The notes beneath the pieces were generated by a model that did no database searches, was not told where the DNA came from, and was given only the letters and a program-made list of their open reading frames with translations. Below are positions 18,738-27,791 of a stretch of DNA of 64,000 nucleotides, one piece after another (position 1 is the stretch's first letter; each line of letters starts with the position of its first letter). Source of the DNA: Haemophilus sp. (lineage in GTDB: Bacteria; Pseudomonadota; Gammaproteobacteria; Enterobacterales; Pasteurellaceae); contig JAHZCD010000008.1 in NCBI GenBank assembly GCA_019423025.1, forward strand, positions 33,846 through 97,845, read 5' to 3'. The position numbers and the translations under genes are program-made.

Positions 18738-19496
18738 CTATGCCAAAATTAACCGCACTTTTTCTAAATCTTCTGCTGTATCCACACCAACAGCTGGAAC
18801 TTCTTTCGCCAATTCCACATGAATACGCTCACCGTACCACAATACACGGAGTTGCTCTAATTTCTCTAAGTTTTCTAACTGCGTTGGTGCCCATTGCACA
18901 TATTGTTTAATAAAGCCTGCACGATAAGCATAAATACCAATATGACGGAGATATGCATCAGCCAGTTGCGCCTTTGAAGTATCCGCTAATTGCATAAATT
19001 GATCACGATCGTAAGGAATCACTGAACGGGAAAAATATAAAACGTAGCCATCTTTATCCGTAACAACTTTCACAGCATTTGGGTTAAATAACTCTTCCGC
19101 TTCGTGAATTTTTACCGCAAGTGTCGCCATATTCACGTTAAACTTCGCTAAATTCTCTGCCACTTGACTCACAATAACAGGTGGAATTAGCGGCTCATCC
19201 CCTTGGATGTTTACAATAATTTCATCATCAGCAATACTAAGCTTACTGACCACTTCCGCTAAACGCTCAGTACCAGAATTATGTGCTTCTGATGTCATAC
19301 AAACTTCTGCTCCAAAAGCTTTTGCTGCCTTTTCAACTTGTTCGTTATCTGTGGCAATAATGACTCGGCTCGCGCCTGATTGTTGAGCTTTCTCAAAAAC
19401 ATGTTGAATCATGGGTTTACCGGCAATATCAGCTAAAGGTTTACCTGGTAAGCGGCTCGATGCAAAACGAGCAGGGATAATAACTGTAAATGACAT
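18738..19496 (-). CDS. kdsB: CMP-KDO synthetase
   Basis: 252 aa from ATG 19496. Activates KDO with CTP for lipopolysaccharide core synthesis. The nucleotide-binding start MSFTVIIPARFASSRLPGKP and NIQGDEPLIPP are family marks. A second in-frame ATG at 19502 would touch the AAGGA ribosome site, while 19496 is correctly spaced and matches the E. coli start, so I chose 19496. It follows a Trm112-like gene whose stop codon overlaps this ribosome site, and uvrC follows closely. Confidence 0.96.
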   Translation of the reverse strand: MSFTVIIPARFASSRLPGKPLADIAGKPMIQHVFEKAQQSGASRVIIATDNEQVEKAAKAFGAEVCMTSEAHNSGTERLAEVVSKLSIADDEIIVNIQGDEPLIPPVIVSQVAENLAKFNVNMATLAVKIHEAEELFNPNAVKVVTDKDGYVLYFSRSVIPYDRDQFMQLADTSKAQLADAYLRHIGIYAYRAGFIKQYVQWAPTQLENLEKLEQLRVLWYGERIHVELAKEVPAVGVDTAEDLEKVRLILA

Positions 19497-19505
19497 AATC
19501 ATTCC

Positions 19506-19685
19506 TTATTCTTTCAATCTTTCGGCTTTTTCTGCCAACAAAACCGGCACGCCATTTTCAATAGGATACGCCACTTGCTCAAAAGGGCAAATGAGCCGTT
19601 GATTTTCTTGATCGTATTTCAATCTTGCCAAACATCGCGGGCAAGCAATCACTTCTAATAATCGAGGATTAAGTTTCTCACACAT
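19506..19685 (-). CDS. Trm112 / YcaR family zinc-ribbon-like protein
   Basis: A 59-codon frame, MCEKLNPRLLEVIACPRC at the start and ending LLAEKAERLKE, between lpxK and kdsB. It has the CPRC...CPF pattern of the YcaR/Trm112 family, small proteins of unclear role in bacteria. The lpxK-ycaR-kdsB order is the same as in E. coli. The stop TAA lies inside the kdsB ribosome-binding region, so translation is probably coupled. Its small size makes it easy to miss. Confidence 0.9.
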   Translation of the reverse strand: MCEKLNPRLLEVIACPRCLARLKYDQENQRLICPFEQVAYPIENGVPVLLAEKAERLKE

Positions 19686-19702
19686 ATTTCACTCGAATAG
19701 AG

Positions 19703-20683
19703 TTAAACTAAATGACGGATTTTTTCCCACAATTGTGGAAGTTTTTGGCCTTGATTTTCAGCCTCAACAATCTCCGCATCAACTGGAACATACCACCAAT
19801 TCTCTTTAGCAAAAGCTTGGCATTTTACGGCATCCTTTTCGGTCATAAAGAGCGGTTGGTTTTCAGCGAGTTTTTCTAATAATTGCGGCTCGAAATGTTG
19901 ATGATCTTGAAAAGCTTTCGTATTTTCTAAACGAATATTTAAATTTTCCAACATTGTAAAAAAACGTTGTGGGTTACCAATTCCCGCGATAGCTGAACCT
20001 TGGGAAAATTCACTTAACAAGCGTTTTTCAGCTGTCACTAAATTAATCGCATAATGAGGAACGAGCGTCATAACCGCATCTGAATAAGCATTTTTTCCTC
20101 CATTGGTAATCACAAAGTCCACATTTTTTAAACGACTTGGCAATTCACGCAAAGGTCCTGCAGGCAAAACAAAGCCGTTCCCTAAAGCTCGCTCTGCATC
20201 CATCACCACAATTTCAATGTCACGTTGCAACTTATAATGTTGTAATCCATCATCCGAAATAATCAGATCGCAATCCTGTGTGTTCAAAAGTAATTCAATC
20301 GCTTGTTGACGATTCGGTGAAATCACCACGGGTACACCTGTTCTTTTGGCAATTAAAACAGGTTCATCGCCCCCTTGAACGGGGTCTGTTTCCGGTGTGA
20401 CAAGTAAAGGATAGGTTTTAGATTGGCTACCATAGCCACGAGAAATCACGCCTACACGTAATCCTTGTTTTTGTAACTCTTCAACTAGCCACACAACGAC
20501 AGGCGTTTTACCATTTCCACCAACAGAAAGATTGCCGACAATAATGACCGGTTTCGGAGATTTATAAGAGGATAAGATATTCAGGGAAAATAATGCTCGG
20601 CGAATTTGGCTAATCAACCAAAATAGCAGTGAAAAAGGAAGGAGTAACCAAGCTAGCTTTGAATTAGAGTACCAAAAAGGCAT
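19703..20683 (-). CDS. lpxK: tetraacyldisaccharide 4'-kinase LpxK
   Basis: 326 aa from ATG 20683 (MPFWYSNSK), the conserved LpxK start; a longer frame to 20716 has no support. It phosphorylates the 4' position of the lipid A disaccharide on the inner membrane. An N-terminal hydrophobic segment (LAWLLLPFSLLFWLI) is the membrane anchor, followed by the P-loop VGNLSVGGNGKTP. It lies in the msbA-lpxK-trm112-kdsB lipid A/KDO cluster. Confidence 0.95.
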   Translation of the reverse strand: MPFWYSNSKLAWLLLPFSLLFWLISQIRRALFSLNILSSYKSPKPVIIVGNLSVGGNGKTPVVVWLVEELQKQGLRVGVISRGYGSQSKTYPLLVTPETDPVQGGDEPVLIAKRTGVPVVISPNRQQAIELLLNTQDCDLIISDDGLQHYKLQRDIEIVVMDAERALGNGFVLPAGPLRELPSRLKNVDFVITNGGKNAYSDAVMTLVPHYAINLVTAEKRLLSEFSQGSAIAGIGNPQRFFTMLENLNIRLENTKAFQDHQHFEPQLLEKLAENQPLFMTEKDAVKCQAFAKENWWYVPVDAEIVEAENQGQKLPQLWEKIRHLV

Positions 20684-20706
20684 TTCATTTATCCTATATT
20701 GATTTT

Positions 20707-20728
20707 GGGCGAACACATTGGTTCGCCC
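20707..20728. terminator. stem-loop between msbA and lpxK
   Basis: GGGCGAAC-ACATTG-GTTCGCCC, an 8-bp perfect stem. On the coding (minus) strand it is followed by AAAATC and not a T run, so it is more likely an RNA-processing or stabilising hairpin than a strong terminator. Confidence 0.5.
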
Positions 20729-20736
20729 TTATTATT

Positions 20737-22485
20737 TTATCCGCTAAACTGCATACTGTGTAATTGTTTATACGCACCATCAAGCGCTAATAAATCTTGA
20801 TGTGTACCACGTTCTTTAATTTCACCATGTTCAATGACTAAGATTTCATCGGCATTTTCAATGGTTGATAAACGATGCGCGATAACCAATACTGTACGAT
20901 CTTTCTTCAGCTCTTCTAATGCAGACTGAATCGCACGTTCAGATTCGGTATCAAGAGCAGACGTCGCTTCATCTAAAATTAAAACCGGTGAATTACGTAA
21001 TAACGCACGAGCAATGGCTAAACGCTGACGCTGACCACCAGAAAGACTTGCGCCATTCTCACCAATAACGGTATCAAAACCTTGTGGAAGTTTCTCGATA
21101 AATTCAAGTGCATAAGCTGCTTTCGCCGCTTCGATAATTTCTTCACGCGTGTATTTATCTTCTGCCGCATAAGCAATATTATTGGCAATCGTATCGTTAA
21201 ATAAATGTACTTGTTGAGAAACCACTGAACAATTTTCGCGTAAATTAGATAAACGATAATCTTGAATTCTCACGCCATCTAATAAAATCTCACCTTCATC
21301 AATATCGTAGAAACGCGTCACTAAATTGGCAATGGTTGATTTACCCGAACCTGAACGCCCCACTAATGCCACGGTTTTGCCTGCAGGCACATAGAAAGAG
21401 ATATTATTTAAGGCTTTCTCTTCTTTACCCTCATAGGCAAAACTCACATTTTTAAATTCTAAATCACCTTTTGCGGGTTCGGCTTTATACGTACCATTAT
21501 CTTTTTCAGTCTCTAAATCTAAGATCGCAAACAATGTCTGACAAGCCGCCATGCCTCGTTGGAATTGTGAGTTTACATTCGTCAAGGATTTTAACGGACG
21601 CATCATCGCTAACATAGAAGAAAAAACTACCGTGAAAGAACCCGCAGTTAAATTATCATCAGCAATTAATGGTGTCGTTGCTAAATAAAGCACTGCTGCC
21701 AACGCCAAAGAAGCAATCACTTGCACAACTGGATCTGAAATTGCATCAGCAGTTACCATCTTCATACCTTTACGACGCATATCGTTACTGACTTTATCGA
21801 AACGCTCTTCCTCCACTAATTGCCCACCAAAAGAAAGCACTACCTTATGCCCTTTCAGCATTTGTTCCGTCGCAGAGGTTAATTCCCCCATGGAATCTTG
21901 CATATTTTTACTGAGCTTACGGAAAATCTTAGATACCATGCGAATCAGTACTGCAATAATCGGGCCAATCACAAAAAGCACAAGTGTTAATTCCCAACTG
22001 GTATAGAACATCACAACAAGCAACGAAATTAAATAGGCTCCTTCGCGAACAATCGTCACTAATGAACTAGATGAAGAGTTAGCAATCATTTCTGAGTCGT
22101 AAGTAATACGAGAAAGTAATTTTCCTGTTGAATTACGATCAAAAAAGCTCACTGGCATAAACATTAAATGTTTAAACAAACGGCGGCGCATAATCATCAC
22201 TACTTTACCGGATACCCACGCTAGGCAATAAGTAGAGACAAAGTTGGTCACCCCACGCAATATAATCATGCCAACCACAACAAATGCCATCATTTTCAAG
22301 AAAGAATGATCGGCTTTTCCGAAACCATCATCAAGCAAAGGCTTAAGCATATAAATCAAACCTGAATCTGCTAAAGCATTAAAAATTAAAGCAAAAGCGG
22401 CGACTAATAAGCCTGATTTAAACGGTGAAATCATCGGCCATAAACGCTTAAAAGTTTGTGTGGTTGAGAAATCTTTATCTTGCAT
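20737..22485 (-). CDS. msbA: lipid A export ABC transporter MsbA
   Basis: 582 aa, a half-transporter acting as a homodimer to flip lipid A-core across the inner membrane. Six transmembrane helices occupy residues 1-310. The nucleotide-binding domain has Walker A LVGRSGSGKST, signature LSGGQRQR and Walker B VLILDEATSALD. It is followed by lpxK, the standard partner. The upstream gene is comEC, 52 bases away and on the same strand. Ribosome signal is weak. Confidence 0.97.
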   Translation of the reverse strand: MQDKDFSTTQTFKRLWPMISPFKSGLLVAAFALIFNALADSGLIYMLKPLLDDGFGKADHSFLKMMAFVVVGMIILRGVTNFVSTYCLAWVSGKVVMIMRRRLFKHLMFMPVSFFDRNSTGKLLSRITYDSEMIANSSSSSLVTIVREGAYLISLLVVMFYTSWELTLVLFVIGPIIAVLIRMVSKIFRKLSKNMQDSMGELTSATEQMLKGHKVVLSFGGQLVEEERFDKVSNDMRRKGMKMVTADAISDPVVQVIASLALAAVLYLATTPLIADDNLTAGSFTVVFSSMLAMMRPLKSLTNVNSQFQRGMAACQTLFAILDLETEKDNGTYKAEPAKGDLEFKNVSFAYEGKEEKALNNISFYVPAGKTVALVGRSGSGKSTIANLVTRFYDIDEGEILLDGVRIQDYRLSNLRENCSVVSQQVHLFNDTIANNIAYAAEDKYTREEIIEAAKAAYALEFIEKLPQGFDTVIGENGASLSGGQRQRLAIARALLRNSPVLILDEATSALDTESERAIQSALEELKKDRTVLVIAHRLSTIENADEILVIEHGEIKERGTHQDLLALDGAYKQLHSMQFSG

Positions 22486-22537
22486 AGTTTGTTCTTACAT
22501 CACATTGTCTTAATAAAAATTGGCTGCATTGTACCTG

Positions 22538-24940
22538 TTATTTCGGGGATAATCCAATTACACGGGCAAACCAAGGTGAAAAATCTCCTCTCGCCTTTTC
22601 AATTTCAATGCCCTTTTCAGTAAAATTTAACCTTATATGACCTGAAATAGCGGTATTTTCGACCGCACTTTGATAACGATTTAACCGTTCAATCACGGTT
22701 GGATGAGGAAAATTCCACGCATTCCATCGTCCACTTGAAATTAAGGCAAGATCAGGTTTCGTCAGAGCCAATAAAAACTCGCCTGTTGAAGTTTTACTAC
22801 CATGATGCCCCACTTGTAACACATTAATTTTGCCTATGTTTTCAGCAAATGCTCTTTCTGTCGCCACATCCGCATCACCGGTTAAAAGGATCTTGTACTG
22901 TCCATCTGTTAGTAAAATTACGCAAGATTGCGGATTCTCCGCTCTATCTGTTATTTGCGTTGGTGAAAGAACTTTAAAATCAAGTCCTCGCCACAGCCAT
23001 TGTTTCCCCTGAAGACAAAAAGTGCGGTGCGTTTCGCCGTAGTTTTTACGAGAAGGTGTAATCAGTTCAATGTCTCGGTATGCGGCTAAAATCGCTTTAG
23101 CACCACCTGAATGATCGTTATCATCATGGCTTAAAATCAAAGTTTCAAGCTCAATGCCTTCCCGTTGAAGATAAGGTAATATTTCCAATTCTGCCATGGA
23201 AGATGCCCCTATTCCATTCTGCCAAGCAGGCCCTGTGTCATACAACACGCCTTTCCCCTCTTTCACAATTAAGGTTGCTAAACCTTGTCCCACATCTAAG
23301 GTATCTAGCTGCCATTTGGGTTTCGTGAAATATCGATATCCTAGCGTACTCATACAAATACTAAAAATAAGAATTATGCCCAATAGCGCTTGTTTATACT
23401 CTTTTGCCGATAAGATTTTTGTATGATTTAACGTGAAAAAGCGACTCGATTTTAACGGTGTATTTTTTGTTTGAGCTTGAGATGCAAAATACAATCTACT
23501 TAACATTCCGCCAAAAATAAGGCTTAAAAGTGCGGTCAGAATAAGAGATAAATTAATTGAAATCGGCACATATGAGCCTTGGAAAACACGGAGACATTGT
23601 GTAATACCTTGAGCAATCGCATTTGAAAAATACCAAGAAGAAAATGCACCATTCGTTAACACCGCAAAGAGAATCAAGGGTACAAGTAAGAAGCTATACA
23701 AGGGCACTGCAATTAAATTTGCTAAGAACCCATTTAATGCCAAGCCATTAAAAAAGAAAAGCTGAATAGGTGTGAATAAAATCAACAAACCAATCTGCAA
23801 ATGAAACAATCCTAAAATCCACCGCACTTTGCGGGATAATTTTTGATGTTGCCATTCAATGATTGATAAGGGAACATATCGGTACCATACAATCAAACAG
23901 GTAACAGCACCAACTGAAAGCCAAAAGCTAACCGAAAGTGGCATAAGCGGATCACAAAAAAGCAAAAATGCCACCACCAAACACAGCATTTGCGAAGGCG
24001 TGTAATATCGTCGAGAACATTGAAGGATTGCAATAAAAAGCAATGCCATCATTGCACGAAAGGTCGGTAAACTAAATCCGGCTAAATAGGCATAACCTAA
24101 AGCAATCAACACACCAAAGCAAAGCGGAAACCAGGGCGAAATAACGCGTGTAGGCAGTGCAAATTGCAAAAATCGAGCAAAGAAAAATCCTATCCCCATT
24201 GCTAAACCGATATGGAGTCCTGAAATAGCAATCAAATGTGCTGTATTCGTTTGCTGATAAATCAGCCACGTTTTATTATCCAACCAAGCTCGCTCACCGA
24301 ATGCCAATGCGATAAGTAAACCTTGTAAAGAAAGCCCTTCCGTCTGTTTGAGACTATTCTGTAGAAAATCTGTGCGATAAGAAAAATCTTCACTCATTTT
24401 GACCGCACTTTTCACATTCCCTACGGCAATAATTCTTTTGGAAAAATACCATTGCTGTCGATCAAATCCCCCATGGTTTAATCTCGCCGAAATAGGACGA
24501 AGCTTTACATCCGCCCGCCAAATTTCACCTACTTGTGGCTTTTCCGGCGCTTTCCAATTAATAAAAATTTGTTGTTCTTTCCCATCAAATAAAGACGTTG
24601 TCGCAACTAACGTTTGATAATCTTGCTGATGAAGAATTTCTGAAATGTGAAGATCTAACGTGATTTTATTCGGTAAACTTGAAATTTTTTCGGCTTGGGT
24701 CAATAACGATAAGGCTTGTGAATGCACGTAAGCTAAGGTAAGCAAAAACCAAATACCGTTAATGCAAAAATTTCTGACTTTAAAATAATTGAACCAATGG
24801 AAACAAAATGCGGTCATAACCAACATTAAAACGCTCAGCCCCGCTCGTTGCCAGGTAAACAGTAAAAAATCAGGCACGATAAGCAAAGAAAAGGCTGAAA
24901 TGATGAGCATGATGCACAGTTGAAATAACGTGAGTTTCAT
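22538..24940 (-). CDS. comEC: competence DNA-uptake channel ComEC/Rec2
   Basis: 800 aa, matching H. influenzae Rec-2 in size. It forms the inner membrane channel that brings single-stranded DNA into the cytoplasm during transformation. The N-terminal hydrophobic helices precede an OB-like domain, then the Competence membrane domain (AISGLHIGLAMG) in the middle, and a metallo-beta-lactamase-like C-terminal domain (DVGQGLATLIV, LSHDDNDHSGG, LQVGHHGSKTST). A perfect CRP-S type palindrome lies 75 bp upstream. Several uptake sequences lie within the gene. msbA follows. Confidence 0.96.
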   Translation of the reverse strand: MKLTLFQLCIMLIISAFSLLIVPDFLLFTWQRAGLSVLMLVMTAFCFHWFNYFKVRNFCINGIWFLLTLAYVHSQALSLLTQAEKISSLPNKITLDLHISEILHQQDYQTLVATTSLFDGKEQQIFINWKAPEKPQVGEIWRADVKLRPISARLNHGGFDRQQWYFSKRIIAVGNVKSAVKMSEDFSYRTDFLQNSLKQTEGLSLQGLLIALAFGERAWLDNKTWLIYQQTNTAHLIAISGLHIGLAMGIGFFFARFLQFALPTRVISPWFPLCFGVLIALGYAYLAGFSLPTFRAMMALLFIAILQCSRRYYTPSQMLCLVVAFLLFCDPLMPLSVSFWLSVGAVTCLIVWYRYVPLSIIEWQHQKLSRKVRWILGLFHLQIGLLILFTPIQLFFFNGLALNGFLANLIAVPLYSFLLVPLILFAVLTNGAFSSWYFSNAIAQGITQCLRVFQGSYVPISINLSLILTALLSLIFGGMLSRLYFASQAQTKNTPLKSSRFFTLNHTKILSAKEYKQALLGIILIFSICMSTLGYRYFTKPKWQLDTLDVGQGLATLIVKEGKGVLYDTGPAWQNGIGASSMAELEILPYLQREGIELETLILSHDDNDHSGGAKAILAAYRDIELITPSRKNYGETHRTFCLQGKQWLWRGLDFKVLSPTQITDRAENPQSCVILLTDGQYKILLTGDADVATERAFAENIGKINVLQVGHHGSKTSTGEFLLALTKPDLALISSGRWNAWNFPHPTVIERLNRYQSAVENTAISGHIRLNFTEKGIEIEKARGDFSPWFARVIGLSPK

Positions 24941-25015
24941 TTGGAGTGTGATTTATAGCGAGAAAATAAGGCAACCTAGCCTTAACCTCATAAATAAACA
25001 AATAATTACGCCATT

Positions 25016-25037
25016 TTTTGCGATCTCGATCGCAAAA
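25016..25037. promoter_or_regulatory. CRP-S (competence regulon) site upstream of comEC
   Basis: A perfect 10-bp inverted repeat, TTTTGCGATC and GATCGCAAAA around a TC centre, located between divergent comEC and dksA. It has the TGCGA-N6-TCGCA core known for Sxy-dependent CRP-S sites of H. influenzae, and rec-2 is a known member of that regulon. Placement 75 bp before comEC points to comEC as the target. Confidence 0.85.
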
Positions 25038-25202
25038 TTTAAATTTCCAGGCTAAATTTATTTGCTAAATAGATGAAGTTCTGCTATTTATATCGCCCTT
25101 AAAATAACTAGGTTCTTATGTCAGCTATTTTTAGCAATAAGAACTAATCACAAAAACAAGACAGGACGTCATTAAATTCTGTACTATTATTAGGAGTTAT
25201 CA

Positions 25203-25640
25203 ATGTCTAAGGCATCTCTAAGTTTGCTGGATTTAGCCGGTGTTACACCTTATCAACCTAAGAAAGATGAGGAATACATGAATGAAGATCAAATTCTTCA
25301 TTTCAGAAAAATTTTAACTGCATGGCACGAGCAAATTGTGGAAGAAGCATCAAGAACTGTTGCTCATATGCAAGATGAAGCTTCAAACTTCCCAGATCCA
25401 GCTGACCGTGCGACCCAAGAAGAAGAATTCAGTCTTGAATTACGTAACCGCGATCGCGAGCGTAAATTAATGAAAAAGATTGAATATACATTGAAAAAAT
25501 TGGACACCGATGATTTCGGTTATTGCGATTCTTGTGGGGAAGAAATTGGCATTCGTCGTTTAGAAGCACGTCCTACTGCTGATCTTTGTATCGATTGCAA
25601 AACCCTTGCTGAAATTCGTGAAAAACAAGTCGCAGGTTAA
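25203..25640 (+). CDS. dksA: RNA polymerase-binding transcription factor DksA
   Basis: 145 aa. It enters the secondary channel of RNA polymerase and acts with ppGpp. The coiled-coil tip carries DPADRATQEEEF (the functional acidic pair), and the zinc finger is CDSCGEEIGIRRLEARP...CIDC. RBS TAGGAG. An uptake-sequence terminator follows, then pcnB and folK, the conserved order in gamma-proteobacteria. Confidence 0.97.
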   Translation: MSKASLSLLDLAGVTPYQPKKDEEYMNEDQILHFRKILTAWHEQIVEEASRTVAHMQDEASNFPDPADRATQEEEFSLELRNRDRERKLMKKIEYTLKKLDTDDFGYCDSCGEEIGIRRLEARPTADLCIDCKTLAEIREKQVAG

Positions 25641-25660
25641 TTGATTCAAATAACCCAACG

Positions 25661-25692
25661 AAAAAGTGCGGTCAAAAACAACCGCACTTTTC
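25661..25692 (+). terminator. dksA uptake-sequence terminator
   Basis: AAAAGTGCGGT and ACCGCACTTTT form an 11-bp stem with an 8-nt loop and a T tract, 21 bases after the dksA stop. Confidence 0.85.
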
Positions 25693-25737
25693 GTGTTTTT
25701 ATCAAATGCGCATTGAACATAGAGAATGGAGTAAATT

Positions 25738-27234
25738 ATTCTTACTTATATAAAAAATTTATTTGGTAAAAAAACTAAAAAAGAAACCGAAACCAATATA
25801 AATTCGCCCGTTCCCAAAACGGCGCCAAAAAGCAAAAAATCTAACGTTTTAAAAACAGAGCGTTCACAACCCAAGATCGCCCCGTCCTCTTCTCACCATA
25901 AAAAAACCAACACACAAGCATCTCGTTACGACAAACATAGCGTGAAAGCCTCTCATTTCGGCATTAACCCGCGTATGTTTAGCCGTAATGCCATTACTGT
26001 GGTAGAAAAATTGCAACGCCAAGGTTATGAGGCTTATATCGTTGGAGGCTGTTTGCGTGATTTATTATTAGGTAAACATCCAAAAGATTTCGATGTGGCG
26101 ACAAACGCTCGTCCAGACCAAATTCAAGCGGTATTCCAACGTCAGTGCCGTTTAGTCGGTCGTCGTTTCCGCCTGGCGCATATTATGTTTGGTCGAGATG
26201 TAATCGAAGTGGCGACATTCCGTGCAAATCATTCGGATGCACGCAGCGAAAATCAAGCCAAACAAAGCGATGAAGGAATGTTACTGCGTGATAACGTGTA
26301 CGGTACCATTGAACAAGATGCCGAACGCCGTGACTTTACCGTAAACGCCCTTTACTACAATCCGCAAGATAATACCTTACGTGATTACTTCAACGGAATT
26401 GATGACCTGAAAAACGGGAAATTACGTCTGATTGGCGATCCCGTGACTCGTTATCAAGAAGATCCTGTGCGTATGTTACGCTCTGTGCGTTTTATGGCGA
26501 AATTGGATATGTTCTTGGAAAAACCAAGTGAACAACCCATTCGTGAGCTTGCACCATTGCTGAAAAATATTCCACCGGCGCGTTTATTCGATGAAAGCTT
26601 AAAATTATTGCAGTCTGGCAATGGCGTAAAAACCTATAAATTACTTCGTCAATATGGCTTATTTGAACAGCTTTTTCCAAGCTTAACGCCTTATTTCACC
26701 GAAAAAGAAGACAGCCTTGCGGAGCGTATGATTTTAACTTCGTTAAATTCAACTGATGAACGTATTGCCGATAAATTGCGCATTAATCCTGCCTTTTTAT
26801 TTGCGGCATTCTTCTGGTATCCATTGCGCGAAAAAGTGGATGTACTAAAAAATGAAGGGGGGTTAAACAATCACGATGCTTATGCCCTTGCGGGAAATGA
26901 AGTGCTTGATCAATTATGCCGATCATTAGCCGCACCTCGTCGTCATACATCCGTCATTCGTGATATTTGGATGTTGCAATTACAATTGCTTAAACGCACC
27001 GGTTCTCACCCTGCTCGCACGATGGAACATCAAAAATTCCGTGCAGCCTTTGATTTATTGGCGATGCGTGCTGAAGTGGAAGGCGGTGAAACTGTTGAAC
27101 TCGCAAAATGGTGGCATGAGTACCAACTCAGCAATCAAGAACAACGTCGCCAATTGGTTCAAGAGCAACAAAAATTGCATCCAGCGCCGAAGAAAAAATA
27201 TTACCGCAGACGTAAACCTAAGGCGGCTAACTAA
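25738..27234 (+). CDS. pcnB: poly(A) polymerase I, probable ATT start
   Basis: About 498 aa. It adds 3' poly(A) tails that promote RNA decay. The nucleotidyltransferase motif GGCLRDLLLGKHPKDFDVATNA and RRFRLAHIMFG are clear, and the C-terminus is arginine/lysine-rich (KKKYYRRRKPKAAN). The frame is open without any ATG, GTG or TTG from the stop at 25732 up to a GTG at 25942. A GGAG at 25728-25731 is six bases before an ATT at 25738 that begins the peptide I/M-L-T-Y-I-K-N-L-F. E. coli pcnB is known to begin with AUU and encodes M-F-T-R, so this start is likely conserved. The GTG at 25942 has no ribosome site. It overlaps folK by one base. Confidence 0.88.
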   Translation: MLTYIKNLFGKKTKKETETNINSPVPKTAPKSKKSNVLKTERSQPKIAPSSSHHKKTNTQASRYDKHSVKASHFGINPRMFSRNAITVVEKLQRQGYEAYIVGGCLRDLLLGKHPKDFDVATNARPDQIQAVFQRQCRLVGRRFRLAHIMFGRDVIEVATFRANHSDARSENQAKQSDEGMLLRDNVYGTIEQDAERRDFTVNALYYNPQDNTLRDYFNGIDDLKNGKLRLIGDPVTRYQEDPVRMLRSVRFMAKLDMFLEKPSEQPIRELAPLLKNIPPARLFDESLKLLQSGNGVKTYKLLRQYGLFEQLFPSLTPYFTEKEDSLAERMILTSLNSTDERIADKLRINPAFLFAAFFWYPLREKVDVLKNEGGLNNHDAYALAGNEVLDQLCRSLAAPRRHTSVIRDIWMLQLQLLKRTGSHPARTMEHQKFRAAFDLLAMRAEVEGGETVELAKWWHEYQLSNQEQRRQLVQEQQKLHPAPKKKYYRRRKPKAAN

Positions 27235-27737
27235 TGGTTCAAGTGTATATCGCCCTTGGCAGCAATTTAAATACGCCTACAGAACAATTAAATTCGGCAT
27301 TAGAGGCAATTTCTTCGCTACCTAATACCGAATTAAAATCGGTCAGCGGATTTTATCAAAGCAAACCATTAGGCCCTCAAGATCAACCAGATTATGTGAA
27401 TGCGGTGGCGATGATTGAAACCACTCGCCCACCTTTAGCCTTGCTCGATGAATTGCAACGTATCGAAAATGAACAAGGTCGCGTGCGTTTACGTCGTTGG
27501 GGTGAGCGTACACTGGATTTGGATATTCTGCTTTATGGTGATCAAATCATTCAAAATGAACGCTTAACGGTTCCTCATTATGATATGAAAAACCGCGAAT
27601 TCGTGATTGTGCCGCTTAATGATATCGCACAAGATTTGGTTTTACCGGAAGGCGAAAAAATCGCAGATTTGGTGAAAGCCTTTGAAAATCATCAAATGCA
27701 TAAAATCAAAAGCAGCGAGAAAATTGACCGCACTTAA
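27234..27737 (+). CDS. folK: 2-amino-4-hydroxy-6-hydroxymethyldihydropteridine pyrophosphokinase
   Basis: 167 aa, standard size. It transfers pyrophosphate to the pterin in folate synthesis. It has ALGSNLNTP at the start and the signature RRWGERTLDLDILLYGD. The ATG overlaps the pcnB stop (TAATG), as expected for translational coupling. An uptake sequence is read in frame at the very end, and a strong terminator follows. Confidence 0.97.
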   Translation: MVQVYIALGSNLNTPTEQLNSALEAISSLPNTELKSVSGFYQSKPLGPQDQPDYVNAVAMIETTRPPLALLDELQRIENEQGRVRLRRWGERTLDLDILLYGDQIIQNERLTVPHYDMKNREFVIVPLNDIAQDLVLPEGEKIADLVKAFENHQMHKIKSSEKIDRT

Positions 27738-27745
27738 CTCAAAAC

Positions 27746-27782
27746 AAAAGGGCTGATATTCACTATCAGCCCTTCTTTTTTA
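27746..27782. terminator. bidirectional terminator folK / dcuC
   Basis: AAGGGCTGATA and TATCAGCCCTT form an 11-bp perfect stem with a 5-nt loop and T tract, between convergent genes. Confidence 0.9.
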
Positions 27783-27791
27783 CCTATCAAA

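Noticed and set aside
25942..25944. GTG at 25942 as the pcnB start
   Set aside because: No ribosome site precedes it, and the open lysine-rich frame upstream begins at an ATT with ideal GGAG spacing, matching the known E. coli pcnB start type.
26960..27325. 121-codon frame across the pcnB-folK junction
   Set aside because: Out-of-frame shadow of pcnB and folK, both of which have intact family motifs.
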